Of a stretch of DNA of 64,000 bases, positions 34,778 through 44,595 are shown one piece after another. Source of the stretch: Acidobacteriota bacterium (GTDB lineage Bacteria; Acidobacteriota; Terriglobia; Acidiferrales; UBA7541); the NCBI GenBank assembly GCA_013289665.1, contig JABCZN010000014.1, positions 1 through 64,000 on the forward strand, written 5' to 3'. The notes beneath the pieces were generated by a model. The model was not told where the DNA came from and ran no database searches. It saw nothing but the letters and a program-made list of their open reading frames with translations. Position 1 is the stretch's first letter. Every line of letters starts with the position of its first letter. A program made the translations under genes and the position numbers.

Positions 34778-35080
34778 GGGCTCTCCCAGTAAACTTTTGC
34801 ATCAACGGTAGCCCCCTAGTTTACGCGAATTCCCCGCCATCCGAAAAAAGATGGTGAGCGCTTGAGTTGGCTCAGATTCTGACCTTGCGTGGATCAAGCC
34901 TCAGCTGAAAAACAGAGTTTCCGTGCTATAACTCCTGGCGCTGATTCGTTCAGGAAGCATTCCCCGAATCGCATTATCCAGGTTGGATTGACAATTCCCT
35001 GAAGGCTGTGCGGGTTTTCTCACAGATTCATTTGGGGAGTAACGCAAACAAAGACGTCAGACGATGCAATGGGAGGACAA
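34778..35080. other. Intergenic region without a recognised gene
   Basis: The 303 bases separate divergent genes (DUF1015 on minus, M48 protease on plus) and should hold both promoters. CTATAA at 34926-34931 could be a -10 element of the plus-strand gene, but the distance to the ATG would leave a leader of about 145 bases. No convincing stem-loop or open frame was seen. Confidence 0.5.
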
Positions 35081-36430
35081 ATGGCTCGCGTGACGGCGTA
35101 TGTCGCTCAGTTCGTTTTACTCTGTAGCTTTCTCGCAGCCGCTGCGTCGGCGCAAAAAGTTGGCGTGGATCCTGCCACCGCGCCATCCGCTGCCACCGCG
35201 CCTGCTTCCGCCCAATCCTTCGACGTCAACTCCGCCGTCGAGTTCTATCTCGCGAAGATGCCGCCCGCGGAACGCGCCCGCTCCAACTCTTATTTCGAAG
35301 GCGGCTACTGGCTGCAGCTGTGGGATTTTCTTTCGACCGTGCTGGTGATGTGGCTCTTGCTCAAGTTCGGTTGGTCCCGTCGCATGCGCGATCTGGCGGA
35401 GCGCATCACGCGCATCAGCGCTCTTCAGGCCGCGCTCTACTGGGTGCAATTTATCATCGTCACGTACCTGGTCACCTTCCCCCTCTCCGTCTATGAAGGC
35501 TATTTCCGTGAGCACAAATATGGCCTCCTGAATCAATCCTTGGGGCCGTGGATGCGCGACCAGGCCATCGGCTTAATCGTCGGCGTGATCCTGGGCGGAA
35601 TTCTGGTCATGTTTCTGTTCGGAATTGTGCGCCGCCTCGGAAAAAACTGGTGGGTGTGGGGATCCGTCGTCAGCATTCTCTTTCTGATGTTTGTCAGCTT
35701 GATCGCGCCGGTCTATATTCTTCCTCTCTTCAACAAGTACACCAAGCTTCAGGATGCGCGCATCAAAGACCCAATCCTCAGCCTGGCCCGCGCCAACGGA
35801 ATTCCCGCAACCGACGTCTACGAGTTTGACGCCTCCCGCCAGTCCAACCGAGTCAGCGCCAACGTCAGCGGATTCGGCAAGACCCAGCGCATTTCCCTCA
35901 ACGACAATCTTTTGAATCGCTGCACTCTGCCGGAAATCGAAACCACCATGGGGCACGAGATGGGCCACTATGTTCTCAACCATGCCACCAAGGGCGTCGT
36001 CATGTATGGAGTCGTTGTCGTCCTCGGATTCGCCTTCCTGAACTGGTTCATCAACTCCGCCCTCGCGCGTTGGGGACAAAATTTGGGGATCCGCGGAATG
36101 ACCGATATCGCCGTGTTGCCCCTCGCGACGATCTGTCTTTCGATCTATTTCCTGCTCATGACGCCCGTGAGTAACACCATCACCCGCACCATGGAATTCG
36201 AAGCCGACATGTACGGCCTCAATGCGGCGCGTCAACCTGACGGCGAAGCCAACGTCGACTTGCTGCTCGGCGAGTATCGCAAAATGGATCCAACACCGCT
36301 CGAGGAGATTATCTTCTTCGATCACCCGAGCGGTCGCACCCGCATCACCGCCGCCATGCGTTGGAAGGCCGAGCACCCGGAAACGTCCTCGCCGGAGGAA
36401 GTGGCACGACCCGTTTTCAATTCCCACTAG
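35081..36430 (+). CDS. M48-family (Ste24/CAAX-type) integral membrane metalloprotease
   Basis: A 449-residue protease. A signal peptide (QFVLLCSFLAAAASAQ) is followed by a Ste24-type set of membrane helices and the CAAX_prenyl_protease N domain. The zinc motif is HEMGH (292-296), and the third ligand lies in EFEADMYGL near residue 375. FNKYTKLQDARIKD and GIPATDVYEFDASRQSNRVSAN are typical of Ste24. The start at 35081 has GGGAGG four bases upstream. It probably degrades or processes membrane proteins; prenylated substrates are not expected in bacteria. Confidence 0.9.
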   Translation: MARVTAYVAQFVLLCSFLAAAASAQKVGVDPATAPSAATAPASAQSFDVNSAVEFYLAKMPPAERARSNSYFEGGYWLQLWDFLSTVLVMWLLLKFGWSRRMRDLAERITRISALQAALYWVQFIIVTYLVTFPLSVYEGYFREHKYGLLNQSLGPWMRDQAIGLIVGVILGGILVMFLFGIVRRLGKNWWVWGSVVSILFLMFVSLIAPVYILPLFNKYTKLQDARIKDPILSLARANGIPATDVYEFDASRQSNRVSANVSGFGKTQRISLNDNLLNRCTLPEIETTMGHEMGHYVLNHATKGVVMYGVVVVLGFAFLNWFINSALARWGQNLGIRGMTDIAVLPLATICLSIYFLLMTPVSNTITRTMEFEADMYGLNAARQPDGEANVDLLLGEYRKMDPTPLEEIIFFDHPSGRTRITAAMRWKAEHPETSSPEEVARPVFNSH

Positions 36431-36540
36431 GACTGGCCATCTTTACTTTGTCACTCTATGGACCATCGCTGAGGAAGCCCCTCCTAGCGACGGCCCACTC
36501 GCATCAGCCATCCGCCGGTGGCGTATTACAATAGAAGGCT

Positions 36541-37209
36541 ATGCGGAACGCAAACTTTTCCACGGTGCGCGCTTTCCTGTTTGACCTGGATGGCACGCTG
36601 ATTGATTCGAAGCTGGACCTCGTAAATTCCGTCAATTTTATGCTGAGTGAAATGCAGCGCGAAGTTCTCCCCCTTGCCACCGTTGCAAGCTACATCGGAC
36701 ACGGCGCGCCCCGACTGGTCGCCGACGTGCTCGGCCCCGACACCGCCGAAGCCGACCGCAGGCGCGGCCTGGAAATTTTCCTCGCGCACTATAGCAAACA
36801 CAACCTGGACAGAACCCGCGCCTATCCCGGCGTACGCGAAGGCCTCGAAGCGCTTCAGGATCGTCCCATGGCCGTGCTCACCAACAAGCCGAGAAAAATG
36901 AGCGTTGAAATCCTTGAAGCCCTGGGCCTCCTGAAATCTTTCCGCGCCGTCTACGGCGGCGACAGCTTCGAAAAGAGAAAACCAGACCCCGCCGGCGCGC
37001 AAGCCATTCTGAAAGATCTAGGCGCCCTCCCGCAGGGCTCCGCCATGGTCGGCGATTCCGACGTGGACATCCTGACCGCCCGCAACGCCGGGATGCTCGC
37101 CATCGCCGTCAACTACGGCTTCGGCCAGCACGACCGGCAAGCCCAGCCCGCCGACCTCTACGTGGACAGCCTCCAGGAAATCGCCGCCCTCTCAACGCCT
37201 TCGCGCTAA
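36541..37209 (+). CDS. HAD-superfamily phosphatase, phosphoglycolate phosphatase-like
   Basis: A 222-residue HAD-IA hydrolase. Motif I is FLFDLDGTLIDS with nucleophile D15 and acid/base D17, motif II the VLTNKP threonine, motif III the lysine in EKRKPDPAGA, and motif IV MVGDSDVDILTA. A helical cap lies between motifs I and II. This pattern matches Gph and related sugar-phosphate phosphatases. TACAAT at 36528-36533 and GAAGG lie just upstream, so the leader is extremely short. Confidence 0.87.
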   Translation: MRNANFSTVRAFLFDLDGTLIDSKLDLVNSVNFMLSEMQREVLPLATVASYIGHGAPRLVADVLGPDTAEADRRRGLEIFLAHYSKHNLDRTRAYPGVREGLEALQDRPMAVLTNKPRKMSVEILEALGLLKSFRAVYGGDSFEKRKPDPAGAQAILKDLGALPQGSAMVGDSDVDILTARNAGMLAIAVNYGFGQHDRQAQPADLYVDSLQEIAALSTPSR

Positions 37210-37501
37210 CACTTATTTCGCAGCGCATCTCCGCGAGCGGCCACCTTCAGGTGGTCCCTCTTGCCCTTGTAGGGCCCGTCCGCCGCGGCGAACAGGCCGC
37301 TCTTACTTTGGAGCACGGCAGCGAAACTGTCGCCTTTACGGGCCAAACGCCTCCTCAAAACTCAAATCAGGCGAAAATCCTACTTCGTAAAAGCGGGAGC
37401 TGCGTCTGCCCGCCACCGGCAGGCTCACGCACCCGGAAATCCCGTAACCCTTCCGCAACCTGTTCTTGCCATCCCCAGCCCCGGTTTGTCAGACTCACCG
37501 C

Positions 37502-38614
37502 GTGCTCATTGGCCTCTTCCCCGAGCTGAACGCACCCGGCGGCATCCAACGCGCCGGGCGACATCTCGCCTTCGTGATGAGCGAGTACGCCGCCTCCCAC
37601 AAAATGGAATCCCGCTTCCTCAGCCTCAACGACACGCAGGAACTCCACCGCATGCACGTGGGGGACCGTGAATTCGTCTTCACCGGCGCGGACCGCGGCA
37701 AGCTGAAATTTACGGCCAATCTAATGCGCGCCGCGCGCCGGCGCCCGAAACTCGTCCTGGCCGCGCATCCCAATCTGGCCCCGCTGGTCCGCTACATGCG
37801 CCTCCTTGCGCCGCGAATGAAAAGCATCGTGTGCACGCACGGAATCGAAGTCTGGGAGCCCCTCCCCTCCAGGCGCCGAAACGCTCTCACTCGCGCCACG
37901 CTGGTCCTCTCCCCCAGCCGCGCCACCGCGGATCACCTCATCAACGTCCAGGGCGTCGCTCACGATCGCATCCGCGTTCTCCCGTGGGCGCTCGACCCCG
38001 ATTTTGCGACAAAATTCACAGGCGCTTCCCCTTCTCCCCTTCCCTCGGATTTTCCCCGGGGCCGGGTGATTCTCAGCGTCGGCCGCTGGCTCGCTTCAGA
38101 ACGCTACAAAGGGATGGACACGCTGATTCTGGCCATGTCGCGCCTGCTCCTTCGCTGGCCGGATTTGCAACTCGCCATCGTCGGTTCCGGCGACGATCGC
38201 GGCTGGCTCGATCACGTCGCCCGCGACTCCGGCGTCGAGCGCCACGTGCACTTCCTGACCGGCATTTCCTACGGCGAACTCTCCGCCTGCTACGAAGCCG
38301 CGGAAATCTTCGCGCTTCCCAGCCGCGGCGAAGGCTTCGGCTTCGTTTATCTCGAAGCCATGGCCCACGGAAAACCCGTCGTCGGCGGCGCACACGGCGG
38401 CGCTCCGGAAGTCATCCAGGACGGCGTCACCGGATACGTGGTCCAGCACGGCGACACCGTCCAACTCGCCACCTCTCTCGATGCCCTGCTCTCGAATCCC
38501 GAAAATGCCCGCCGCATGGGCGAAGCCGGGCGACAGCGCGTGGAAAATGAATACCGCTTCAACATTTTTTCCAAGGGATTCAAGAAAATCCTCCGCGAAC
38601 TATGCGAATCCTGA
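37502..38614 (+). CDS. GT4-family glycosyltransferase
   Basis: A 370-residue GT-B glycosyltransferase. The N-terminal domain has the glycine-rich acceptor loop NAPGGIQRAGRHLA; the C-terminal nucleotide-sugar domain has SVGRWLASERYKGMDTL and the EX7E motif in GEGFGFVYLEAMAHGKPVV. The GTG at 37502 (VLIGLFPELN) is the best start; the frame also extends 12 codons upstream without support. Its last 13 bases overlap the next glycosyltransferase gene, so the two are co-translated. It probably adds a sugar in LPS or capsule assembly; donor and acceptor are unknown. Confidence 0.85.
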   Translation: MLIGLFPELNAPGGIQRAGRHLAFVMSEYAASHKMESRFLSLNDTQELHRMHVGDREFVFTGADRGKLKFTANLMRAARRRPKLVLAAHPNLAPLVRYMRLLAPRMKSIVCTHGIEVWEPLPSRRRNALTRATLVLSPSRATADHLINVQGVAHDRIRVLPWALDPDFATKFTGASPSPLPSDFPRGRVILSVGRWLASERYKGMDTLILAMSRLLLRWPDLQLAIVGSGDDRGWLDHVARDSGVERHVHFLTGISYGELSACYEAAEIFALPSRGEGFGFVYLEAMAHGKPVVGGAHGGAPEVIQDGVTGYVVQHGDTVQLATSLDALLSNPENARRMGEAGRQRVENEYRFNIFSKGFKKILRELCES

Positions 38615-39801
38615 ACGTTACGCAAAGCTACGCGCCGTTCTTTGAGTTGGGCGGTCCACCAGAAAAAGTTCGCGCGCTTTCCGAAGGACTCGTGCAGTTG
38701 GGCCACGAAGTTACCGTCCTCACCGCGGATTGGGGCCTCGAACGCCGCGCCTCGGAACTTCCCGGCGAACCCCCTGCGGAAAACAGCCCCTTCGGCAAGA
38801 AGCGCGAAGTCCGCGGCGTAAAAGCCATCTACCTGGCGAACTGGTTTCATTACCGGGCCGCCAGTTGGAATCCTGCCCTCACCCGCTATCTGCGCGCCCG
38901 CCTGCAGAATTTCGACCTGCTTCACATCTTTGGCCTTTACGATCTTCTCGGGCCGCCTACCGCCGCCGCCGCGCGAAATTTGAAAATTCCCTGCGTCGTC
39001 GAACCCATCGGCATGTTCGTGCCCATCGTTCGCAACCTTTTCCTGAAACGCGTCTACCATCGATTCCTCGGAGGGAAAATGTTGCAGGATGCCGCGGCCA
39101 TCATCGCCACCGCCGAACAGGAAAAATCCGAATTGATCGCCGGCGGAATTCCCGCGCACAAAATTGTCCTTCGCAGAAACGGCGTGGCCCCGCCCGCATC
39201 GCTGCCCGAACACGGCATGTTTCGCAAATCGCTCAGTATCTCCTCGGACGCGAAACTGATTCTCTTCCTCGGCCGGCTTTCTCAAAAAAAAAGCCCCGAT
39301 CTTCTCTTGCAGGCCTTCGCGCAGCTTCCACCCCCGACTGCCGCCGCTCATCTGGCCTTCGTCGGTCCTGACGAATCCGGCATGCTCGCCCGGCTTCAGC
39401 AAATGGCAGCCCAATTGGGAGTGGCCCCGCGCGTTCATTTTTCCGGGCCGCTCTCGGGAGATGCCAAATGGTCGGCCTACTCGGACGCCGACATCTTCGT
39501 CCTGCCCTCTCAAAACGAAAATTTCGGCAACACCGCCGCCGAATCCGTCGCCGCCGGCACGCCGGTGATCGTCACCGACCGGTGCGGCATTGCGCCTCTT
39601 CTCGACGGCGTCGCCGGCATCGCCGTTCAACATTCGGCAAGTTCCATTTCTGAACAGCTGGCCGCTCTCCTCAACGACCCCGCCCTCTATGCTCAACTGA
39701 AGAATGGTTGCGCCACCGCGGTGCAGCGATTAGACTGGGGCATGCCCGTCCTCGAAATGGATTCGTTGTACAAAAAGCTGACTGGTATCACCACATCCTA
39801 G
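38602..39801 (+). CDS. GT4-family glycosyltransferase
   Basis: A 399-residue GT-B enzyme starting MRILNVTQSYAPFFELGG. The donor-binding half has LFLGRLSQKKSPDLLLQAF, and the EX7E motif is ENFGNTAAE followed by SVAAGTPVIVTDRCG. The N-terminal motif GGPPEKVRALSEGLVQLGHEV is typical of WcaI-like transferases. It overlaps the previous gene and is followed by a transglutaminase-like membrane protein, indicating a polysaccharide operon. Confidence 0.87.
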   Translation: MRILNVTQSYAPFFELGGPPEKVRALSEGLVQLGHEVTVLTADWGLERRASELPGEPPAENSPFGKKREVRGVKAIYLANWFHYRAASWNPALTRYLRARLQNFDLLHIFGLYDLLGPPTAAAARNLKIPCVVEPIGMFVPIVRNLFLKRVYHRFLGGKMLQDAAAIIATAEQEKSELIAGGIPAHKIVLRRNGVAPPASLPEHGMFRKSLSISSDAKLILFLGRLSQKKSPDLLLQAFAQLPPPTAAAHLAFVGPDESGMLARLQQMAAQLGVAPRVHFSGPLSGDAKWSAYSDADIFVLPSQNENFGNTAAESVAAGTPVIVTDRCGIAPLLDGVAGIAVQHSASSISEQLAALLNDPALYAQLKNGCATAVQRLDWGMPVLEMDSLYKKLTGITTS

Positions 39802-39836
39802 GAGAATCAGGCACTCGGCGGGAGTCGACCTTATCT

Positions 39837-40688
39837 GTGGGCAGCCATCGCGTATTCCGGTTTTTTTGGTGGGCGAGCAATGCACTCCTGGCCCTCTCAC
39901 TCCTCGCGGCTCTTTTCACGGGAATCTGGGAACATTCCGTTCGCCAGTACCTCAAGGGCTTTTCCGATGCCGTCATCCCCGAGGCGTCTACCCCCAGGCA
40001 AAAAGCCGAAGCCATTCTCACCTGGATGCGCAATGGCCCTCCGCGCTTGGAAGCGTCGGATACTTCCGCGCTCTCGGCGCACGATCCCACAGACACTTTG
40101 AACTATCGCCAGCTTCTGGAAATCTGCGGCAGCGCCACCAACGCTTTCCTGAATCTTTCCCGTAGCTCAGGACTTGAAGCCCGCCGCCTGCTACTGCTCA
40201 GTCCGGATCGCACCGCCAAGCACGTCGTCGCAGAGGTTCGTCTCGGCGGCCGCTGGGTCATCGTCGATGCCACCTACCGGGTGATGATGAAAGATGCGCA
40301 GGGAAGACTCCTGACGCGCGCCGACCTCCAGGATCCGCGGCTGTTCCAGGAAGCGATCGCCGGGATTCCCGGGTACATTCCCGTCTACTCCTATGAACGT
40401 GTGGCTCATGTGCGCATCGGCGCTCTGCCGATGCTCGGACCAGTTCTTCGCCGCACGCTGGACGCCGTCATGCCCGGGTGGGATGAATCCCTGGATTGGA
40501 GCCTGCTCCTCGAACGCCGCTCCTTCGCCTGCTTTTTCCTCTCAGTGTGGGCGCTGATCTTTTTCCTGTTGCTGCGAATCGTTCTGGCATGGCTGGCCGA
40601 TCACCGTCTGCGGATTCCGCGCCTCCGCCTGCGTACCAGCCTCACCCGCGCCACCGCGACTTTCTTTTCGACACCGGAGATAAAATAG
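39837..40688 (+). CDS. Membrane protein with transglutaminase-like domain
   Basis: A 283-residue protein, with GTG at 39837 chosen as start (GGGAG ~16 bases upstream; uncertain). One N-terminal helix (FFWWASNALLALSLLAALF) and a C-terminal helix pair (FACFFLSVWALIFFLLLRIVLAWLA) bracket a periplasmic domain. The Cys-His-Asp triad of transglutaminase-like proteases is visible: LLEICGSATNAF, KHVVAEVRLGG and VIVDATYRV. Such proteins sit in many exopolysaccharide clusters. It lies between glycosyltransferases and an AsnB-type amidotransferase. Confidence 0.75.
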   Translation: MGSHRVFRFFWWASNALLALSLLAALFTGIWEHSVRQYLKGFSDAVIPEASTPRQKAEAILTWMRNGPPRLEASDTSALSAHDPTDTLNYRQLLEICGSATNAFLNLSRSSGLEARRLLLLSPDRTAKHVVAEVRLGGRWVIVDATYRVMMKDAQGRLLTRADLQDPRLFQEAIAGIPGYIPVYSYERVAHVRIGALPMLGPVLRRTLDAVMPGWDESLDWSLLLERRSFACFFLSVWALIFFLLLRIVLAWLADHRLRIPRLRLRTSLTRATATFFSTPEIK

Positions 40689-40691
40689 CGC

Positions 40692-42647
40692 GTGTGCGGT
40701 ATCTGTGGCTTCGCCTACGACCCTGCCAGCAACGATGCCCGACGCCGCGTCCGAGCCATGGCCGCGGCGATGCTTCATCGCGGCCCCGATGAGGAAGGCT
40801 TCCTCGTCGAAGACTCTCGTGTCCCCGGCCTCGCCCTCGGTATGCGCCGCCTCAGCATCATTGATCTGCCCGGCGGTCATCAGCCGGTCTGGAACGAAAC
40901 CCACGACGCCGCGGTCGTCTTCAACGGGGAGCTTTACAACTATCGCGAATTGCGCGAGCGCCTGGTTCTTGCCGGCCATCACTTTCAGACCAAATCCGAC
41001 ACCGAAATTCTCGTCCACGGCTGGGAGGAGTGGGGCGAAGACCTGCTCGAGGAATTGCGCGGCATGTTTGCCTTCGCCCTGCTTGATCTGCGCAAGCACT
41101 TCGCCACCGTGCCCCTCGTTTTCCTGGCCCGCGACCCGCTGGGCATCAAGCCTCTCTACTACTCGCAAACCGAGGAGGGTTTCGCATTTGCTTCCGAGCT
41201 TCGCGCCTTGCTCGCCTCGGGCTGTGTTCCGCGCAATCTCTCTTCCGATGCGCTCACAAGTTACCTTCTTTTCGGCAGTGTCTCCGAGCCACTGACCCTC
41301 GTCGCAAATGTTTTTTCCCTCCCTCCCGGCCATCGCCTGCTGCTCCACGTTCCGGACCGGCGCCGCACCCCGCGCGCCCGCCCCTGGTGGGATCCGCGCC
41401 GCAGCGCGGCCGCCCGCGATCCCCGCCGCCCGCGTAATTTCACCACCGCGGTCGCGCCAGTTCGCGCGCTTCTTGAAGATGCCGTCCGCGCTCACCTCAT
41501 CGCCGATGTTCCGGTGGGATTATTTCTCTCCAGCGGCCTCGACTCCAGCGCTATCGCGGCCTTTGCCGCCCGCGCGCAAAAAGGCATCCAGAGCTTCACG
41601 CTCTCCTTTCCCGATACGCCCTACGACGAAGCGCCGCTCGCCCGCCGCGTCGCCCAGGCAACCGGAACGAAGCATACCGAAATTCCATTGCAGGGCCCGG
41701 ACATGCTCGCCCGCCTCGACGAAGCCGTCAGCGCCCTTGATCAGCCGACCATGGACGGCGTCAACACCTACTTCGTCTCCTGGGCCGCGCGCCAAGTCGG
41801 CCTGAAAGTCGCGCTCTCCGGCCTCGGCGGCGACGAACTTTTCGCCGGCTACTCGACCTTCACCGACACGCCGAAACTCGTGCATCTTGAACTTCTGTCG
41901 CGATTCCTGCCCGCCGTATTCCGCCGCGTAAGCACGCCCCTTATCTGCAGTCTCTTGGGAAAACAAGGCTCCCCCGACGCCATGCACAAAGCCAGCGACG
42001 CCTGGCGCATGCCGAGCGCCCTGCCTCATCCTTATTTTTTCACCCGGCTGCTTTTTCCGCCTTCGGAGCTGCAGCGCCTCACCGAACCACGCTTCCGTAA
42101 AAGCACGGTCGCCGCCGACGGTGTCACCCTTGAACCCACCTGGCTTGCATGGCTCGAGCGCATCGCCGATCAGTCGCGCGAATTCGAACCCGTCGCCGCC
42201 ATCTCCTGGCTCGAACTGCGCACCTACATGGCCAGCACGCTCCTCCGCGACACCGACTCCGTCAGCATGGCTCGCTCACTCGAAGTCCGGGTCCCGCTCC
42301 TCGACACGCCCCTCGTCGAATTCATGTGCGCCCTGCCCGACGAAGCCCGCGTCCGACCCGAAACTCCCAAAGCCCTGCTCCGCGCCGCGCTCGAAGGCCT
42401 GCTCCCCCCCGAAATCCTCCAGCAAAAAAAACGCACCTTCACCCTCCCCTGGGAAAACTGGATGCGCACCACCCTCCGCCCCCGCCTCGAAGCAAGTTTC
42501 GCCAACCTGGCGCCTGCGCTTGCGGTTCACCTCCACTCCGCGGGCGTAGCGATGGTCTGGGACAATTTCCTCCACGCCCGCACCACCTGGTCCCGTCCCT
42601 GGTCCCTCTACGTCCTCAACGAATGGTGCCGCCGCCATCTCGCTTAG
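40692..42647 (+). CDS. asnB: Asparagine synthase (glutamine-hydrolysing)-type amidotransferase
   Basis: A 651-residue enzyme, longer than typical AsnB (~550-630). The GTG start puts the N-terminal nucleophile Cys2 (MCGICGFAYDP) in place. The glutaminase domain has HRGPDEEGF and NGELYNY. The synthetase domain has the pyrophosphate loop LSSGLDSSAI near residue 278 and the GLGGDELFAGY motif. In polysaccharide loci, AsnB-like enzymes often amidate sugar uronic acids or peptides rather than aspartate. It starts 3 bases after the transglutaminase gene, so it belongs to this cluster. Confidence 0.88.
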   Translation: MCGICGFAYDPASNDARRRVRAMAAAMLHRGPDEEGFLVEDSRVPGLALGMRRLSIIDLPGGHQPVWNETHDAAVVFNGELYNYRELRERLVLAGHHFQTKSDTEILVHGWEEWGEDLLEELRGMFAFALLDLRKHFATVPLVFLARDPLGIKPLYYSQTEEGFAFASELRALLASGCVPRNLSSDALTSYLLFGSVSEPLTLVANVFSLPPGHRLLLHVPDRRRTPRARPWWDPRRSAAARDPRRPRNFTTAVAPVRALLEDAVRAHLIADVPVGLFLSSGLDSSAIAAFAARAQKGIQSFTLSFPDTPYDEAPLARRVAQATGTKHTEIPLQGPDMLARLDEAVSALDQPTMDGVNTYFVSWAARQVGLKVALSGLGGDELFAGYSTFTDTPKLVHLELLSRFLPAVFRRVSTPLICSLLGKQGSPDAMHKASDAWRMPSALPHPYFFTRLLFPPSELQRLTEPRFRKSTVAADGVTLEPTWLAWLERIADQSREFEPVAAISWLELRTYMASTLLRDTDSVSMARSLEVRVPLLDTPLVEFMCALPDEARVRPETPKALLRAALEGLLPPEILQQKKRTFTLPWENWMRTTLRPRLEASFANLAPALAVHLHSAGVAMVWDNFLHARTTWSRPWSLYVLNEWCRRHLA

Positions 42648-42674
42648 GTCTCCACGTTATTTCAAGAATCATTG

Positions 42675-42694
42675 GCAAATCGGGGCCGATTTGC
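42675..42694. repeat. Perfect hairpin after the amidotransferase gene
   Basis: GCAAATCGGGGCCGATTTGC is a fully complementary inverted repeat 28 bases after the amidotransferase stop. No T-tract follows, so it is a weak intrinsic terminator at best, or an RNA processing or stabilising stem between the two genes. Confidence 0.5.
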
Positions 42695-42840
42695 GCGTTC
42701 ACCGAACGAATTTCCGGTGCCAATGCTAGATTGTTCCTGTGCGACCGCAGTCAGTCACATAGTCGGAATCTGATCCGCATCCTTTACAAACCCACGAATA
42801 TCACGCAATCCTTAATTTAGGTACACTGAATGATTCGAAG

Positions 42841-44595
42841 ATGAACATTCTCGGGATCAATGCGTATCACGGCAACGCTTCGGCGGCCCTCGTTTGTGAC
42901 GGCAAGCTGGTCGCCGCCGTCGAAGAAGAGCGGTTCAACCGCGTGAAATATGCCGCGGGATTTCCTGCCGCGGCGATCCGTTATTGCCTGAAGGAAGCCG
43001 GCATCACGCCGGCCGATCTCGATCACGTGGCTGTGCCGCGCAATCCCTACGCCCGCCTCGGCACGAAACTCTTTTATGCCCTGCGCATGCCCTCGTTCGC
43101 GCGGGAACGCGCCAAGGTAATCACGAAGTTCACGGGAATCCCCACGGCGCTTGCCGGAGCCTTGGACACCGACCCCGCAAAAATCAAATCGAAGTTTCAT
43201 CGCGTGGAGCACCACCAAGCGCATCTCGCCAGCACCTTTTTCGTTTCCCCGTTCGAACAGGCCGCCCTTCTTTCCGCCGACGGCCTCGGCGACTTCGCCA
43301 GCTCCATGTGGGGCCTGGGCAGCGGCAATCGCATGAGGATTGACGGCGCGATTGCCTTCCCCCATTCGCTCGGCCTCTTCTACAGCGCCGTCACCCAGTA
43401 TCTCGGCTTTGTGAAATTCGGCGACGAGTACAAAGTAATGGGCCTCGCAGCCTACGGCCAGCCCGCCTACCTCGAGCCCTTCCGCGACATCCTGCGCTTC
43501 AGCGGCAACGGCGGCGATTTCGGCTTCAAGCTCGGCCTCGACTATTTCACGCATCACAAAACCGGCCCGGAAATGTCCTGGGCCGAATCCGACCAGACCC
43601 CCATTCTCGGTAGAATGTTTTCCGACAACCTGCCGCGCCTTTTGGGTACCCCCGCGCGCCAGCCCGATGAGCCTCTCGAACAGCGGCATCGCGACCTGGC
43701 CTCCACTCTTCAGGCGCGCCTCGAAGAAGTCTATCTCGGCATGTTAAACAAACTCGCCGCCAGGACCGGAGCGAAAGCCGTCTGCCTCGCCGGGGGAGTC
43801 GCCTTCAACTGCGTTGCCAACGGAAAAATCTTCGACGCCACGCCATTCGAACAGGTCTACGTGCATCCCGCCGCAGGCGACGCCGGCCTGGCCGTGGGGG
43901 CGGCTTATTACATCTGGCACCAGATCCTCGGCCAGCCTCGCTCGTTCACGATGAACCACGCCTACTGGGGCCCCGGTTATTCACCCGAAGAAGTCCGCGC
44001 CGCTGTCAGATCCAACAGCGTTTCCCAAGGCGGCTACACCATCGCCGAACTCCCGGCGCAAGAAGAACTCCTCCGTCGCACCGCCGCCATCATCGCCGAA
44101 GGCAAAATCCTCGGCTGGTATCAGGGCCGCGCCGAATGGGGCCCGCGCGCCCTCGGCAACCGCAGCATCGTCGCCGACCCGCGCCGCCCGGAAATGAAAG
44201 AAATTCTCAACCGCCGCATCAAGCACCGCGAAATCTTCCGCCCCTTCGCGCCGTCCATCCTTGCCGAAAAAACCGGCGAGTGGTTCGAAAAATCCCATCC
44301 ATCCCCGTTCATGAGCCTCGCCTATTCCGTGCTCCCAGAAAAGCGCGACAAAATTCCCGCTCCCACCCACGTGGACGGCACCGGCCGCCTGCAAACCGTC
44401 ACCCGGGAAGCAAACCCTCTCTACTACGCGCTCATCAAAGAATTCGACCGCCAAACCGGCGTCCCCGTCGTGCTGAACACCTCCTTCAACGACAACGAAC
44501 CCATCGTCTGCCGCCCCGAAGAAGCCCTCGACTGTTTCCTGCGGACCCGGATGGACGCGCTCGTCCTCGGCAACACTCTGATCGCCCGGCCATGA
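42841..44595 (+). CDS. NodU/CmcH-family carbamoyltransferase
   Basis: A 584-residue protein of full family length. The N-terminal ASKHA-like domain begins NILGINAYHGNASAALVCDG and carries the metal-binding VEHHQAHLAS. The C-terminal YrdC-like part has GWYQGRAEWGPRALGNRSI and VVLNTSFNDNEP. These enzymes transfer carbamoyl from carbamoyl-phosphate via carbamoyl-AMP to sugar or antibiotic hydroxyls. The neighbouring glycosyltransferases favour a sugar O-carbamoyl group on a glycan. The stop overlaps the next ATG (ATGA). Confidence 0.9.
   Translation: MNILGINAYHGNASAALVCDGKLVAAVEEERFNRVKYAAGFPAAAIRYCLKEAGITPADLDHVAVPRNPYARLGTKLFYALRMPSFARERAKVITKFTGIPTALAGALDTDPAKIKSKFHRVEHHQAHLASTFFVSPFEQAALLSADGLGDFASSMWGLGSGNRMRIDGAIAFPHSLGLFYSAVTQYLGFVKFGDEYKVMGLAAYGQPAYLEPFRDILRFSGNGGDFGFKLGLDYFTHHKTGPEMSWAESDQTPILGRMFSDNLPRLLGTPARQPDEPLEQRHRDLASTLQARLEEVYLGMLNKLAARTGAKAVCLAGGVAFNCVANGKIFDATPFEQVYVHPAAGDAGLAVGAAYYIWHQILGQPRSFTMNHAYWGPGYSPEEVRAAVRSNSVSQGGYTIAELPAQEELLRRTAAIIAEGKILGWYQGRAEWGPRALGNRSIVADPRRPEMKEILNRRIKHREIFRPFAPSILAEKTGEWFEKSHPSPFMSLAYSVLPEKRDKIPAPTHVDGTGRLQTVTREANPLYYALIKEFDRQTGVPVVLNTSFNDNEPIVCRPEEALDCFLRTRMDALVLGNTLIARP

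Noticed and set aside
37210..37501. Open frame 37251-37529 (92 residues)
   Set aside because: No SD, low-complexity Ser/Pro composition, and it overlaps the glycosyltransferase start. The gap contains GC-rich inverted repeats instead.
40692..42647. Exosortase-associated amidotransferase locus
   Set aside because: AsnB-like enzymes accompany exosortase systems, but no exosortase, PEP-CTERM protein or PEP-CTERM-associated glycosyltransferase is visible in the window.
44136..44591. 150-codon N-terminal extension of the ureohydrolase frame
   Set aside because: It overlaps the carbamoyltransferase in another frame, is Arg/Pro-rich, and the ATG at 44592 with ATGA coupling gives the normal family length.
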